Origin: Asterella californica
Taxonomy: Eukaryota; Streptophyta; Marchantiopsida; Marchantiales; Aytoniaceae
Assembly (NCBI GenBank): GCA_036924285.1
Contig: JAYKYS010000001.1
Location: 3,756,501 to 3,820,500 of the forward strand
Reading direction: 5' to 3'
DNA: 64,000 bases
Numbering within the stretch: position 1 is the stretch's first letter; each line of letters opens with the position of its first letter. Of the stretch, positions 1 through 9,116 are shown piece by piece. Position numbers and translations under genes: made by a program. The notes below the pieces were generated by a model. It did not search any database. It had not been told where the DNA came from and saw only the letters and a program-made list of their open reading frames with translations.

Positions 1-783
1 TGTGGTGAGTTGTTGTGTTATTTCGAGAAGTTGGAACTCGGGAACTAGGCCTGTGCCTCCCGGTCTTCCAAGCTTCTCAACTCCACATCTTCCTAGAGAG
101 ACTAGAAGACTGAAAGGCTGGCAAAATGAGCGAGAAGACGTGAGGGTCCATTTCGAGTCTCTTCTGTCCGACCCATAGCAGCCGTTCCTTCTTCTTCCCG
201 AACTTAGAAGAGAGTTGTGAGAAGTATTGCTGGCAGAATCCGGAGAGAATGGTCGAGGGTCATGTCTTCCCATCATGCAGCAAACTTCTTCTGAGTGCGT
301 ATGAGAGTTGAGAAGTCAGAAGAACAGAGTGCACATGTTTTGAGTCTGTTGTGAGGATAGACTGCGCGTAGGAAGACGAAGACAGGCGAGACCAGTGAAG
401 GGAAGTCTGACTTCGGGAAGTCTTCCGAGAAAGACATTGAATCGGAAGCCGTCCCAAGTGTCTTCCCAGAGGTCACTGTCACCGCAGGAGCCCGCAACCA
501 TCCTCTGAACCTTTCTCATACTCTACTTCTCGCATATCTTGTATCTTCTGATAGGAAGTAGGATGTAATGCAAGGTGGGTTGTCTTCTTGGTAATCCATG
601 CGAGGCCTTGCTTAGATAGGATTGTTTAGATATAGCTCGGAAGACGAGAGCTATCTAGGAAGTACGGTTAGAATCTCGGAAGACGGAGTAGCTGTCTTCT
701 GGAAGACTAGATTCGTCTTCTGAGAGTGGAAGCTAGACTGTGGGCACTCGGGAAGGACTGAGCCTTCAGCTCATAGTAGGTGC
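1..783. other. Non-coding flank of region A, rich in GAAGAC/GTCTTC
   Basis: No gene is supported here. The stretch carries about a dozen GAAGAC or GTCTTC hexamers on both strands (for example near 104, 131, 371, 377, 460, 642, 678, 693, 701 and 714), where less than one is expected by chance. The same hexamer continues into the downstream 711-codon ORF, so this looks like the 5' non-coding part of the same element. The left end of that element is outside the window or not recognisable. Confidence 0.5.
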
Positions 784-2919
784 TTGTGGTTTAGTGCAAC
801 AGATCTTGGTATGTCGATGCATCCGCGAGGCTTGGTGTTACCAGCGACAGAACTGGCCGAGGCCACTCCTTTCCTCAAGGAGTTGGGTCTCGACTTCTTC
901 CTGTGGAACTGGAACCTCGCAGATCAAGGGCTTCTGGAGGAGGTATGGGCCGCGTTACCACCGCATAACCGTGTACCTGCGAAGACAGGAGTTGCTCGGA
1001 GAAGATCATCTTCCTGGACAGAAGACTGGTGGCGTAAGGCGTTTCACAGGCTTGAGACCGAGAACCGAGGATATTGGTACGAGAAGAAGATCTTGCCTAG
1101 GATTGTGAGTTCATGGCATGTGCCTGGGAGTACCACCTGTCTTTTCGTGGAAGACAGGCAGGGGAGGAACGGTTGGAAGATAGAATCTTACCGGGAGCCG
1201 AAGAAGCGACTTCTGGCGAAGTTGTTTCTGCATCTTTTCCCCAAGGGAAAAGCGCAAAAGACGAGGTACTTAGGAGATCAGGACGTGGAGTTCCTGGAAT
1301 CAGTGTGGGATGACAGAGTGTCAATCTACTGGGGCGCGTACATCCACAACTATGTACAGACGGAGCTAGCATACTTGGGTACCCCGGCGGGAGGACATCT
1401 GACGCCCTTCTTCTGCTACTTGTATGTAGCCATGGGGGATCTTAGGGAAGATCAGCTGGCAGTGTATGGGCCAACGGAGCGACAGGAGGTGAAGGAGGAG
1501 ACCTCGGAAGACGATGACCGAGAGGCAGCAGCAACGCCCCCTCCCACTCTGATGCCACAGCTGAGACCCGGCTCTCACCAGAAGACGCTTCTGGTGAGGG
1601 AAGACGAGTCTAGTGGGTCGGGAGACGCCACGTCAGTGAGGAAGATGGGTCACAGAAGTGTACCGAGGACACCCATCTCCCTCATCCATTCAGGATCGGA
1701 GTTGGACTCGGAGGAAGACTTGCTGAGTACCCGATCGGAGCAGAAGACAGCTTCTGTAACACCTGGGAGTCTTCCGAAGACTCCAGAAGACGAAGGATGG
1801 ATGGGCACTCCTACTGCGATGCGAGGAAGCGCAAAGAGGAGAGCCGCTCCTGCCACGAGGAGTCTTCCACCCCGGAAGATGAGAAGAGTAGCTTCTTCTT
1901 GTGCGCAGAAGATGAAGGCCGTAGTGGTGGAAGAGGCTCCCTTGCCTCTGGAAGACGAAGTCGATACCATCGAGCGAGTGGTGGGGATGAACTTGTCTTC
2001 TGCAGGAAGACGACTGGAGGAGTTCAGTGCCTACTTCCAGAAGGAGATCCAGCCCGCTATGGAGTTGCTGGAAAGAAGAGCGAGGGCACAGGAGAAGCCT
2101 TTACAGCCTGGATTCGGCCTGCGCACCTTGCTGCGACAGGAAGACAGCCAGCAGAAGACGGAGTCTCTGGAAGCTAGTCTCCGCACCACGGAGAAGGTTG
2201 CAACCAGGTACAAGGCGGAAGCAGCCGCTTCTGCCAAGGAGTCGATGCAACTTCGGAAGAGCAACCAGGAGTTGCAGACGCGAGTACAGCAGCGTGATCA
2301 GGAAGTTCTCCGAGTACGGGAGAAGATCACTGCCCTTGCAGAAGAGCAGACCACTTGGAAGATGCAGCGAGAAGCCGCAGAAGCGCGAGCTGCAACAGAG
2401 AAGACGCAGAGGGAAGCAGCGGAGGCCCGTGCGCAGAAGATGCTAGCTCAGTCGGTAGAAGCGCTTCGGAAGAAGTTCAACTTCACCGCGGGTAAGAAGT
2501 TACTTACCTTAGCTAGGGAATGGGACAGCGAGTCCAAGACGAGGTTGGTGGAATGCAGAGATAGCATGTTCAGGTACCTGGATAGACAGATAGAAGGAGT
2601 GAAGACACTTTATGGTCTTCCCTTACTTCCGACACCTGCAACCGCATCTTCCCAAGCCCCAGCACCCTCGACTGGATCCGGAATGGAGAAGGAGGAGTTC
2701 GATCTCGCTGTACACTTGGTGGTGATAGCGTTGGAAGACGAGAAGACTCCAGAAGACGCCCCGGAAGACATGATGTCTTCTGGAAGACAGGAAGACGAGC
2801 CGTCTTCCCAGGTATTCCGCTGTCGTGTTGTGGATTGGCTAGGGTGTGAAACCACCACATATCCTTCGTACGTGTTTGGTGTCGAGGAGCCACTGGGACC
2901 TTATCGTGTCAAAAGATAA
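784..2919 (+). CDS. Hypothetical coiled-coil protein, 711 aa, ORF of region A
   Basis: I do not recognise a named family. The ORF is open for 711 codons. Residues ~25-225 form a Trp/Tyr/Phe-rich globular part (GLDFFLWNWN, SSWTEDWWRKAF, YLGDQDVEFLESVW, a TPAGGHLTPFFCYLY stretch). It loosely recalls the gag-like 'plant mobile domain' proteins of plant elements, by feel only. Residues ~230-345 are acidic and Ser/Thr-rich. Residues ~348-369 are strongly basic (AKRRAAP...PRKMRRV), a possible nuclear-localisation signal. Residues ~449-566 are a long charged coiled coil with a near-duplicated REAAEARA motif. The C-terminus is again globular. A broken copy of the same ORF lies at 31457-32782 on the minus strand, so this is a dispersed, element-borne gene. 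GAAGAC/GTCTTC hexamers are dense throughout. The first ATG is taken as start; the Met at 811 is an alternative. It is followed at 3098 by the short-ORF pair. Confidence 0.6.
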   Translation: MWFSATDLGMSMHPRGLVLPATELAEATPFLKELGLDFFLWNWNLADQGLLEEVWAALPPHNRVPAKTGVARRRSSSWTEDWWRKAFHRLETENRGYWYEKKILPRIVSSWHVPGSTTCLFVEDRQGRNGWKIESYREPKKRLLAKLFLHLFPKGKAQKTRYLGDQDVEFLESVWDDRVSIYWGAYIHNYVQTELAYLGTPAGGHLTPFFCYLYVAMGDLREDQLAVYGPTERQEVKEETSEDDDREAAATPPPTLMPQLRPGSHQKTLLVREDESSGSGDATSVRKMGHRSVPRTPISLIHSGSELDSEEDLLSTRSEQKTASVTPGSLPKTPEDEGWMGTPTAMRGSAKRRAAPATRSLPPRKMRRVASSCAQKMKAVVVEEAPLPLEDEVDTIERVVGMNLSSAGRRLEEFSAYFQKEIQPAMELLERRARAQEKPLQPGFGLRTLLRQEDSQQKTESLEASLRTTEKVATRYKAEAAASAKESMQLRKSNQELQTRVQQRDQEVLRVREKITALAEEQTTWKMQREAAEARAATEKTQREAAEARAQKMLAQSVEALRKKFNFTAGKKLLTLAREWDSESKTRLVECRDSMFRYLDRQIEGVKTLYGLPLLPTPATASSQAPAPSTGSGMEKEEFDLAVHLVVIALEDEKTPEDAPEDMMSSGRQEDEPSSQVFRCRVVDWLGCETTTYPSYVFGVEEPLGPYRVKR

Positions 2920-3097
2920 AGCTCCACGTGGACGATCCGTGTACTCTTCGCTGAGTGGAGATAAGAGTAGTACTCTTGTCGTCACATGGGAGATTGATGT
3001 ATAAGAAGAGAGGTGTGCGGAGCTTGAGATATAGAGTGTAGAGTATCCAAGTCTAGTGGAGTGTGATCAGTATCATCGGATGAAGTAAGCGGCGGCA

Positions 3098-3328
3098 GTG
3101 CGAGTGGTAGGCATGAACGGGGAACCCTTTCGTGCTCCTGATCTTCCACTTGCGCATCCATTCGTCATTAAGATCCATTGTCTGCCGCGAGATCACTTTC
3201 GAGTATTTATGGTAGCTCATTGGGGAGAGTCGTTTATGGCTGCGGTGATGGCTACTCCGGATCCTATCGTTCTGCCCATTGTCACGTACGACGCTGTTTG
3301 GGATCTTACTGTCTACATCTTGCTCTGA
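3098..3328 (+). CDS. Short ORF a of the tandem-domain module, copy 1
   Basis: This 76-aa ORF is unrecognised, but it recurs at 21276 and, decayed, at 36651. Its core runs from LPLAHPFVIKI to DLTVYILL. The centre, WGESFMAAVMATPDPIVLPI, aligns without gaps with the centre of the next ORF (GEDYYNKIIASSVPFVVPFI): GE, an aromatic two residues on, A-S/T, P, V and P fall at the same spacing. The two ORFs therefore look like paralogous domains of about 60-70 aa. ORF b is in the same reading frame after one TGA, 6 nt before its ATG. In copies 2 and 3 the Trp codon of VWDLTV is a stop, so copy 1 is the best preserved. There is no signal peptide. Function unknown. Confidence 0.5.
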   Translation: MRVVGMNGEPFRAPDLPLAHPFVIKIHCLPRDHFRVFMVAHWGESFMAAVMATPDPIVLPIVTYDAVWDLTVYILL

Positions 3329-3334
3329 TGTGGT

Positions 3335-3550
3335 ATGGATCCTCCGTTGGATCTGAACTTCCCAGCGAGAGTTCCGTTCAACACTTGGGTCGAAATACGA
3401 TGTTACAGTCGACCAAAGGTGGCGCATCGTGAGTTTGTCGTGAGGAACTTCGGTGAGGATTATTACAACAAGATAATAGCTTCATCTGTTCCCTTTGTAG
3501 TTCCGTTTATTGTCAACCGTTTTAGAGTCGGGATTCTGACTCTCTATTGA
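3335..3550 (+). CDS. Short ORF b of the tandem-domain module, copy 1
   Basis: This 71-aa ORF lies in frame with ORF a and is separated from it by a TGA and 6 nt. The pattern MDPPLDLNF, then VEIRCYSRPKV, VVRNFGEDYY, SSVPFVVPFI and RFRVGILTLY is clearly shared with 21498-21701 (MDLNQLPP, CEIRYICRPKV, VVRNFGEEYY, SSHIPFVVPMI, RFRVVILTLY) and, with stops, with 36890-37073. Conservation of length, C-terminal ILTLY and stop position across copies that differ strongly in DNA argues that this was a real protein. It could be the second half of a single protein read through the intervening stop, or a separate cistron. Function unknown. Confidence 0.5.
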   Translation: MDPPLDLNFPARVPFNTWVEIRCYSRPKVAHREFVVRNFGEDYYNKIIASSVPFVVPFIVNRFRVGILTLY

Positions 3551-5189
3551 GCGTAATTTGTACTTCGTGTTTACGTGCTTCGTGGCCGACGACATCGTCA
3601 ACGGCACGTGTTTGTAGTTTGTTCAATATAAACTTTGAGGCCTAAATGGTACTCTTGGATAAAAATTCGTTCTTTGTGTGTTTGCCATGTGAGTGAAGAC
3701 GAAAACCTTTTTGTCAACTTGTTTCTCATTGGTCGAAAGTTTGACCAATCACCTTCTACCAAGTTTCTTTCACGTTTTGAGGGTTAGAAGCACTTCCCGT
3801 GGTCCATTCGCGGAGTGTGAGCTATGGTTGGAAAGCTTGGGAGACGAGGATGCCCGTGGACTCAATGGTTGCTCGATTTGAAGCACGGATGAGAATGTTT
3901 CGATCAATTGAAGCTGAGGGGGTCAAATTCATGACCAATTTTATTTCCGTGAGGTCTTTGTCACTTTCTGGGAGTTCTGTGAGGTTGCTGGAGATGAATT
4001 GGCTGTTGCTGGAAAGCTCTTGAGACGGGCTTGCCGATGGACTCAGATATCAATCGATTCCAAGCCGGAGTGAAAAAGTTATGGCCGGTTGAAGTTGGGT
4101 GTCTCAAATCGGAGGCTATGATAGTAGGCGACTGTAAACATGAGACATTGAGAGAGATATGGAGAGTTTGAGGTCGAATTTCGATATGAAACCTTCCAGG
4201 GTCTGAGAAGGTACAGTCAGCTACCTACCTGTGAAATTTGAGACCATTTGGATTATTGGGTTGAAGGGAAACGTTGTTTTTGTGCACAAGGGTCTGCATA
4301 TCGCCTTGTGTCATTGACGAAAAGGGCTTGGATCATTCCGAGAGTTTGGTTGAGGATCTGCTGGTGAAACTTTACAGAGTGGTAGTGATGGTGACTCATT
4401 AGCTTCCTGAGAAGTTTGAGCCGTTTTTATCGAGTGGTTTGTGAGGAATCGAACAGCAAAGTTCTATCGAAATAGTATCATGTTATAAAAACAGCGATAA
4501 GGGCTTGATCGTTCCGAGAGTTTGGTTGAAGATCTGCTGGTGAAATTTTACAGAGTGGTAGTGATGGTGACACATTAGCTTCTTGAGAAGTTTGAGCTGT
4601 TTTGATCGAGTGGTTTGTGAGGAATCGAACAGCAAAGTTCTGTGAACTTTGGAAGGGCATAGATGCCAACTCAGAGATGATCTCTCTGCATGTAATACCT
4701 TAATAGAGAGATTATTCTACAGGCTATCTGCTGGCCTTGGTTTCATCTCATTCTGAGCTGTGGTTGAGGAGTGACAGCGAGGTAAAGTTGAGAGGTTCTT
4801 GCTCCGAAAGGCGCAAGAGTTAAGACTCTTTTGAAGAACAGGTCGACCTGGAGGTTTTGCCAGTGCTTCAGAGCACTTGATCATGGGTATGGAGAGTTGT
4901 TGACTGTATTTCCTGTGTTTGGATCCTCTCCATACCCGCATGCCTGTTTGTACGCCCAGTTGGTTTTGATTGGATTTGTGTGCGGGCGTTGCACTTAGGT
5001 TTGTTTTCTAATAGGAGTGCTGGTATTTCTCTTGTGGTGAGGCTGGAGTGATGACCAGTAGACCCAAGAGTGCTTGCGGTGATGGCAGGAACAGGTTGCC
5101 CGTGCTTGTTACCCCGGTTCTATTCCTAGTCGAGTAGGAGAGAGATCTGCCGAGAGGACGTGAGGATATCGTAGCGAGAAAGGTTCAAA
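3551..5189. other. Non-coding region downstream of module copy 1
   Basis: No gene is supported. Just after the module, 3593-3660 has a segment (caacggca ... ttcaatataaactttgaggcctaaa) that resembles the tails of copies 2 and 3. From about 3690 to 4680 the sequence is built from recurring phrases such as 'ggaaagctcttgagacggg' and 'gtgaaatttgagacc', typical of LTR or UTR DNA of plant retroelements. A tandem duplication lies inside it (separate entry). Confidence 0.4.
4321..4641. repeat. Imperfect tandem duplication, ~143 bp unit
   Basis: 4321-4465 and 4499-4641 are the same sequence with a handful of substitutions. Both run from 'aagggcttg(g)atc' through 'gagagtttggttga', 'gatctgctggtgaaa' and 'acagagtggtagtgatggtga' to 'gaatcgaacagcaaagttct', with a 33 bp spacer. 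It lies in otherwise featureless DNA. Confidence 0.85.
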
Positions 5190-5618
5190 GTGTACTTGGA
5201 GATCAGAGAGAGGTTTGGATGGTCATTGGTTCTGAGTCACAGAGTGCGACACGTACTCTCTACAGCTAGATACCCGGTGTATTCCCAGATAAGAAAGCAC
5301 GTCACACGACACCGCGTGGAGGAAGCGACTTCCCCGGACCCCTATGAGATCGCCATGGTCCCTAGTACTGCATCTGTGCCTCAGAAGACCGAAGACGCAC
5401 CATTCGACTCGTCTTCCCAGAAGACCATTCCATCTTCCGAAGTCGAAGCCGAGGAAGACGCAGCCGCAGAAATAGCAGGGCCAGCGAAGAGCGAGGAGAG
5501 GGAAGCTACCTCAGTGGTACCCGAGGTAAGTGCAGGGCTTCCTAGCCCATCAGAAGTCGAGGTAGTAGCTCCGATAGGAGCAGATCATGTGGAGATTGCC
5601 ACCGAGCAATCAGAGTAG
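5190..5618 (+). CDS. Hypothetical 142-aa acidic protein, region A
   Basis: Not recognised. Residues 1-45 are basic (ends RKHVTRHRVEEA). Residues 46-142 are acidic and rich in Ser, Pro, Glu and Ala with no obvious fold, similar in flavour to the acidic linker of the 711-aa ORF. The second half carries five GAAGAC/GTCTTC hexamers within about 75 bp (near 5385, 5391, 5411, 5419 and 5454), which links it to the 711-aa ORF. It may be a remnant of another ORF of the same element or a chance ORF in it. Confidence 0.3.
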   Translation: MYLEIRERFGWSLVLSHRVRHVLSTARYPVYSQIRKHVTRHRVEEATSPDPYEIAMVPSTASVPQKTEDAPFDSSSQKTIPSSEVEAEEDAAAEIAGPAKSEEREATSVVPEVSAGLPSPSEVEVVAPIGADHVEIATEQSE

Positions 5619-7120
5619 TTAGCAAACTTAATCGACACTTCCAGATTTAGTAGGATTGGACATGCTATCTTAAGGGTGGCAGTTTTCCATGTAAAAATAG
5701 TTAGGACCTCATGTGACAGCATAGGTAGCGTAGGAGTAATACAGTGGAGGGCTAATTGGGAAGAGGGACCACATGCATGTGAGGTGACAACCTCTTGTCA
5801 GCGCCTCTCTCTCTCTCCCTGGTGGTCGCCTCCCAAGGCAGATGGTTAAGTAGGATAGCATGGTAGGAGAAAAGCTCTCTGAGAGCTCTGCCAGGTCTGT
5901 AGAATTCGGCAGTACACACCGATTCTACAGGCAGGCAGGAGAGACACATTAGAGCAGGGACAGTCTAGGAACAGGGAACGGCATCCTCGTGCAGACCTGC
6001 TGATTAGACTGGTGTGTCGAGGAGTAGACGCAGGAAGTAGAGGGAGTGAGCTTCCCAATGTCATTGTGACTTCTTCTCGGGGAAAAGATTGTTGATTTGA
6101 GTGCAGACGCTTTGTCCATGTCTTCTGGATGGTGGGTTCATTGAATTCGCTCCCAATTGTGCATGGGAAGTGTTCTTCTTGAGTGGCGGTGAATGTCAAC
6201 AGTTGTGGAGTGTAGCTTGACTCGTTCAGTAGAGCACTTGGGATCTACGTACGAACGGTCTTCTGGGTAAGGGATCCCAGAAGACAGAGCAGTCAGAGCA
6301 GCGAAGTGAAGAAGAAAGAAGCCTTCTTCTCGCAACAGAAGACGACATCCTCGAGTAGAAGACGGTGCTACAGTACTCACGTTTGTTGTCTTCCTCCCCA
6401 AACTATTACAAGCAGGGATGGCTTGTTAGTCAGGATCCGGACTAGAAGCCTGTCGGAATCTTAATTGCCCTTTTTCATCTTGTTTTCTCTTGTTTGGATT
6501 TCTTCTTCTTCCCCATCTTCTCCCATCTTCCCCATCTTCTTATCTTCTTCTAGTGAGCTTCCGATACTTCTATTGAGCTTCCGTGAAGGTGAATGTCGTT
6601 GTAGTGCTGCAGGAAGACAACTTCCGTAGGCAGAAGCCTGGGAAGGCTACAGGGGGCATACACCTTGTGATTTATCCAACCCGATGGAATGTGAGTGTGA
6701 GAGTAAGGTGTAACGACTGTTACTAGTCGACTTCTGCGAAGCCGGACAGCCTTCTAGAGGTGTGAGAAGACGAGCTAAACCCCCAGAAGACGAGAATCGC
6801 TTCGGGAAGACGGTATCGAGAAGACCGGAAGAAGCAACCTGGAAGCAGGAAGTTCGTCTTCCCGAGCTTCTCTGTGAATAGTTGTGTGATATTGTAATTG
6901 GTAGTTGTTTGTTTGGGTCCAGAGCACCATTTGGCGTGTTTGGAAGACGTGTTGTTTTGTGTGGTTTTGTGAGAAGACGGGATTTCTAGGCAAAACCCGT
7001 GTGTTTGTGTGTTTGAACAGATCTTAGAACTTACGGCAGCGTTACTTGTGCAAATCCTCTGTGGGAACGATATCTTGTATACTAAATGGGCAAAAGGAGA
7101 AATCCTTCGTCACTACAAAG
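5619..7120. other. Non-coding right part of region A, GAAGAC-rich
   Basis: No gene is supported. GAAGAC/GTCTTC is dense again from about 6119 to 6980 (roughly 14 by eye). The stretch 6985-7080 (ggcaaaacccgtgtg ... caaatcctctgtgggaacga) resembles the U5 end of a plant LTR followed by its primer-binding region. That is a weak impression and no partner LTR was found. Confidence 0.35.
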
Positions 7121-7200
7121 TAATATAAGCTAACTTCTAGAACTACTAAACTCAAGCGTCGGAGTAGAAATATAACATGTAGCCGCCAAGTAGCGCGACA
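7121..7200 (-). repeat. LTR-end fragment of the C/E family
   Basis: This 80 bp matches the inner-to-outer end of the C/E LTR (compare 24060-24140 and, reversed, 41845-41925): agtaatataagctaac, aactactaaact, aagcgtcggagtag, and a final tagcgcgaca. It ends 3 nt before the left LTR of element B. It is a truncated piece left by an earlier insertion. Confidence 0.8.
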
Positions 7201-7203
7201 TCG

Positions 7204-9041
7204 TGTCGGATATTTTGCGTGAAGGATGTCCAGGAAAACGCGAGGTTCCTGGTTGTGGAGATGTTGTGTGCCAAACAGAGACAAGACAGAGAAGAACAAC
7301 CACGAAAACGAACGCGCAATATATACCACTCCAAATCTATGTACACTGTCGTTTCTTTCTCCTAACAGCACAAAACTGAGGAACAAACCAGAGCGGTCTG
7401 TAACCTACTTCAGAAGCCTTAAAACAAACCCCTGAATCGCAACCCTAGCCTGAAATCGTCAAAGCGTAGCTCAAAGCAAGAGAAACTTCTCTTTGCTAAC
7501 AACCAGAGCCACAACAGTATCACGCGATCCAAGGGTCTCCTTCCCTGACTCCGTTGGCTCAAGAAACCTTCAGATCCGACTCTTGATAGTCGAGATATCG
7601 CCGATTTTCGGTCGCAGGTGACCGAACCTTCAAAAACTCCTCCCTGCGGCTTAAAATCGCTCACACCGCACAAACGGATCGTCCAAACTGATATCTGTCT
7701 TCTTTGGTAGGTAGATCTAGCTACCCTGAACCCAACAAGACTCCAAACAAGTCGTTTGGAGTTCCCCTTGCAAAACCTCGCAAGAAATTTGGTCGCAGGT
7801 TGCAAAAAATTGACGTAAATCAGCTCCCTGCGGCTCAAACTTGCTCACCACACCCAAACCAACAATCCAATTCACGTACAGTCTTCTCCTATGCGTACAT
7901 GAAGACTCCCTGATCGCGTAGGCATCAAGAACGAAGAGCTTGGCTCACCGATCACGAAGAACAACCCAATCTCAAGTCGCAGGCGAACGAAAATCTGATG
8001 TAAGCGCTTCCCTGCGAGTCAATTTCACTCACAACTCCCAAACCGCCCGATGAAACTTTGAATCGTCTTCAATTTCCTGAAGAACTCGTTGTTCTGATCC
8101 CGATGGATCCAAGGACAGCAAGTTTGGACTCCGGAACAACCCGAACGGTCCAACTCTCCTTCACAAATAATTGAAAAACCCAAATCTGCTTCCTATGTCT
8201 CAATTTCTCTCAGAACACAACCCCTGATCCGTCTCTTCAAGAACCGTCTTAACCTGTGCGTAGCCTGCACTGATCTGAACCCGATGACACCTTGCGCGCG
8301 TGTATTAGACTTCCCAATTCTTCAAAACGTCCACCGACAGGTCGTAGGAACAAGCAAGCCTCTTAAGCAGCCCCCTTACAACAGTCTCCGTACGTACAGT
8401 TATCTCCTGAATAATAAGAAGCAGGCCCCTTGCGTCTTTGATATAACGCCTGAAGCCCTAAATACCCAGTCAGCAAGTAACCAAGAGCCTAGCTTGATTT
8501 TACCTTCTTTCGAATCGCATAACTTCTTCTCTGGATGTCCAAACGAAGTAAACAAGATGTTCATGAAAAGCCGACAACGAGCTCTACCCATCCATGTGAT
8601 GAAAGTGAAGATCCGAAGTTGCGCCAAAAGCCCGTAAGCTGGGGCCTAGCTTGTTTTCTTCATCTTTCGAGTCTTGTAACTTTTCCATTAGGCGTCCAAA
8701 CGAAGTAGATGAAGTGCCTATGGAAAGTTGACAAGGAGCTCTATCCACTGGTGCGATAAAAACGAAGAACGGAAGTGGTGCCAAAAACCCGTAAGCTGGA
8801 GCCTAACTTATTTTCTCCATCTTTCGAGTCTTGTAACTTTTCCACTAGGCGTCCAAACAAAGTAGTCAAAGTGCCTATGAAAGCTGACAAGGAGCTCTAT
8901 CCACTAGTGCGACAAAAATGGATATCTGAGATTACGCCGAAAACTCGTAAGCTGGGGCCTAGCTTGTCTTCTCATGAGTGTCTTTGGAGCGACAAGCATC
9001 GAAGTTTGAATTTCAGGTAGGAGCCGGTCCACGACACGACA
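7204..9041 (-). repeat. Element B 3' LTR (1838 bp)
   Basis: The boundaries come from comparison with 15083-17096. Both copies begin (plus strand) tgtcggatattttgcg and end cggtccacgacacgaca. The two LTRs are very similar, but this one lacks 175 bp present at 15413-15587. The junction is 'gatccaa|gggtctcc' at 7532/7533. Element D's LTRs keep the segment, so it was deleted here. Three units of the ~157 bp U3 repeat lie at about 8500-8975. Confidence 0.9.
8495..8975 (-). repeat. ~157 bp tandem repeats inside element B 3' LTR
   Basis: About three units. The marker 'catctttcgagtcttgtaac' recurs at 8661 and 8818 (157 bp apart), with a diverged version at 8503. Each unit carries 'gcgtccaaacgaagta', 'ggagctctatccact' and 'cgtaagctgg'. 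The same array occurs at about 16540-17010 in the other LTR and in expanded form in element D. Confidence 0.85.
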
Positions 9042-9058
9042 TCCACTCCCTCTGAACC
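9042..9058 (-). other. Polypurine tract of element B
   Basis: On the minus strand this reads GGTTCAGAGGGAGTGGA, immediately followed by the 3' LTR starting TGTCG. Elements C (24141-24156) and E (41831-41844) have the same motif in the same place. It is the expected primer for plus-strand DNA synthesis. Confidence 0.85.
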
Positions 9059-9116
9059 TATGCATCCTTCGGTATGCATCAGAGATACCAACCAAGGAGT
9101 GGACCGGCTTATCGTC

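Noticed and set aside
784..2919. Region A as a standard LTR retrotransposon or DNA transposon
   Set aside because: No RT, integrase or transposase motif, and no matching terminal repeats could be found within 1-7120.
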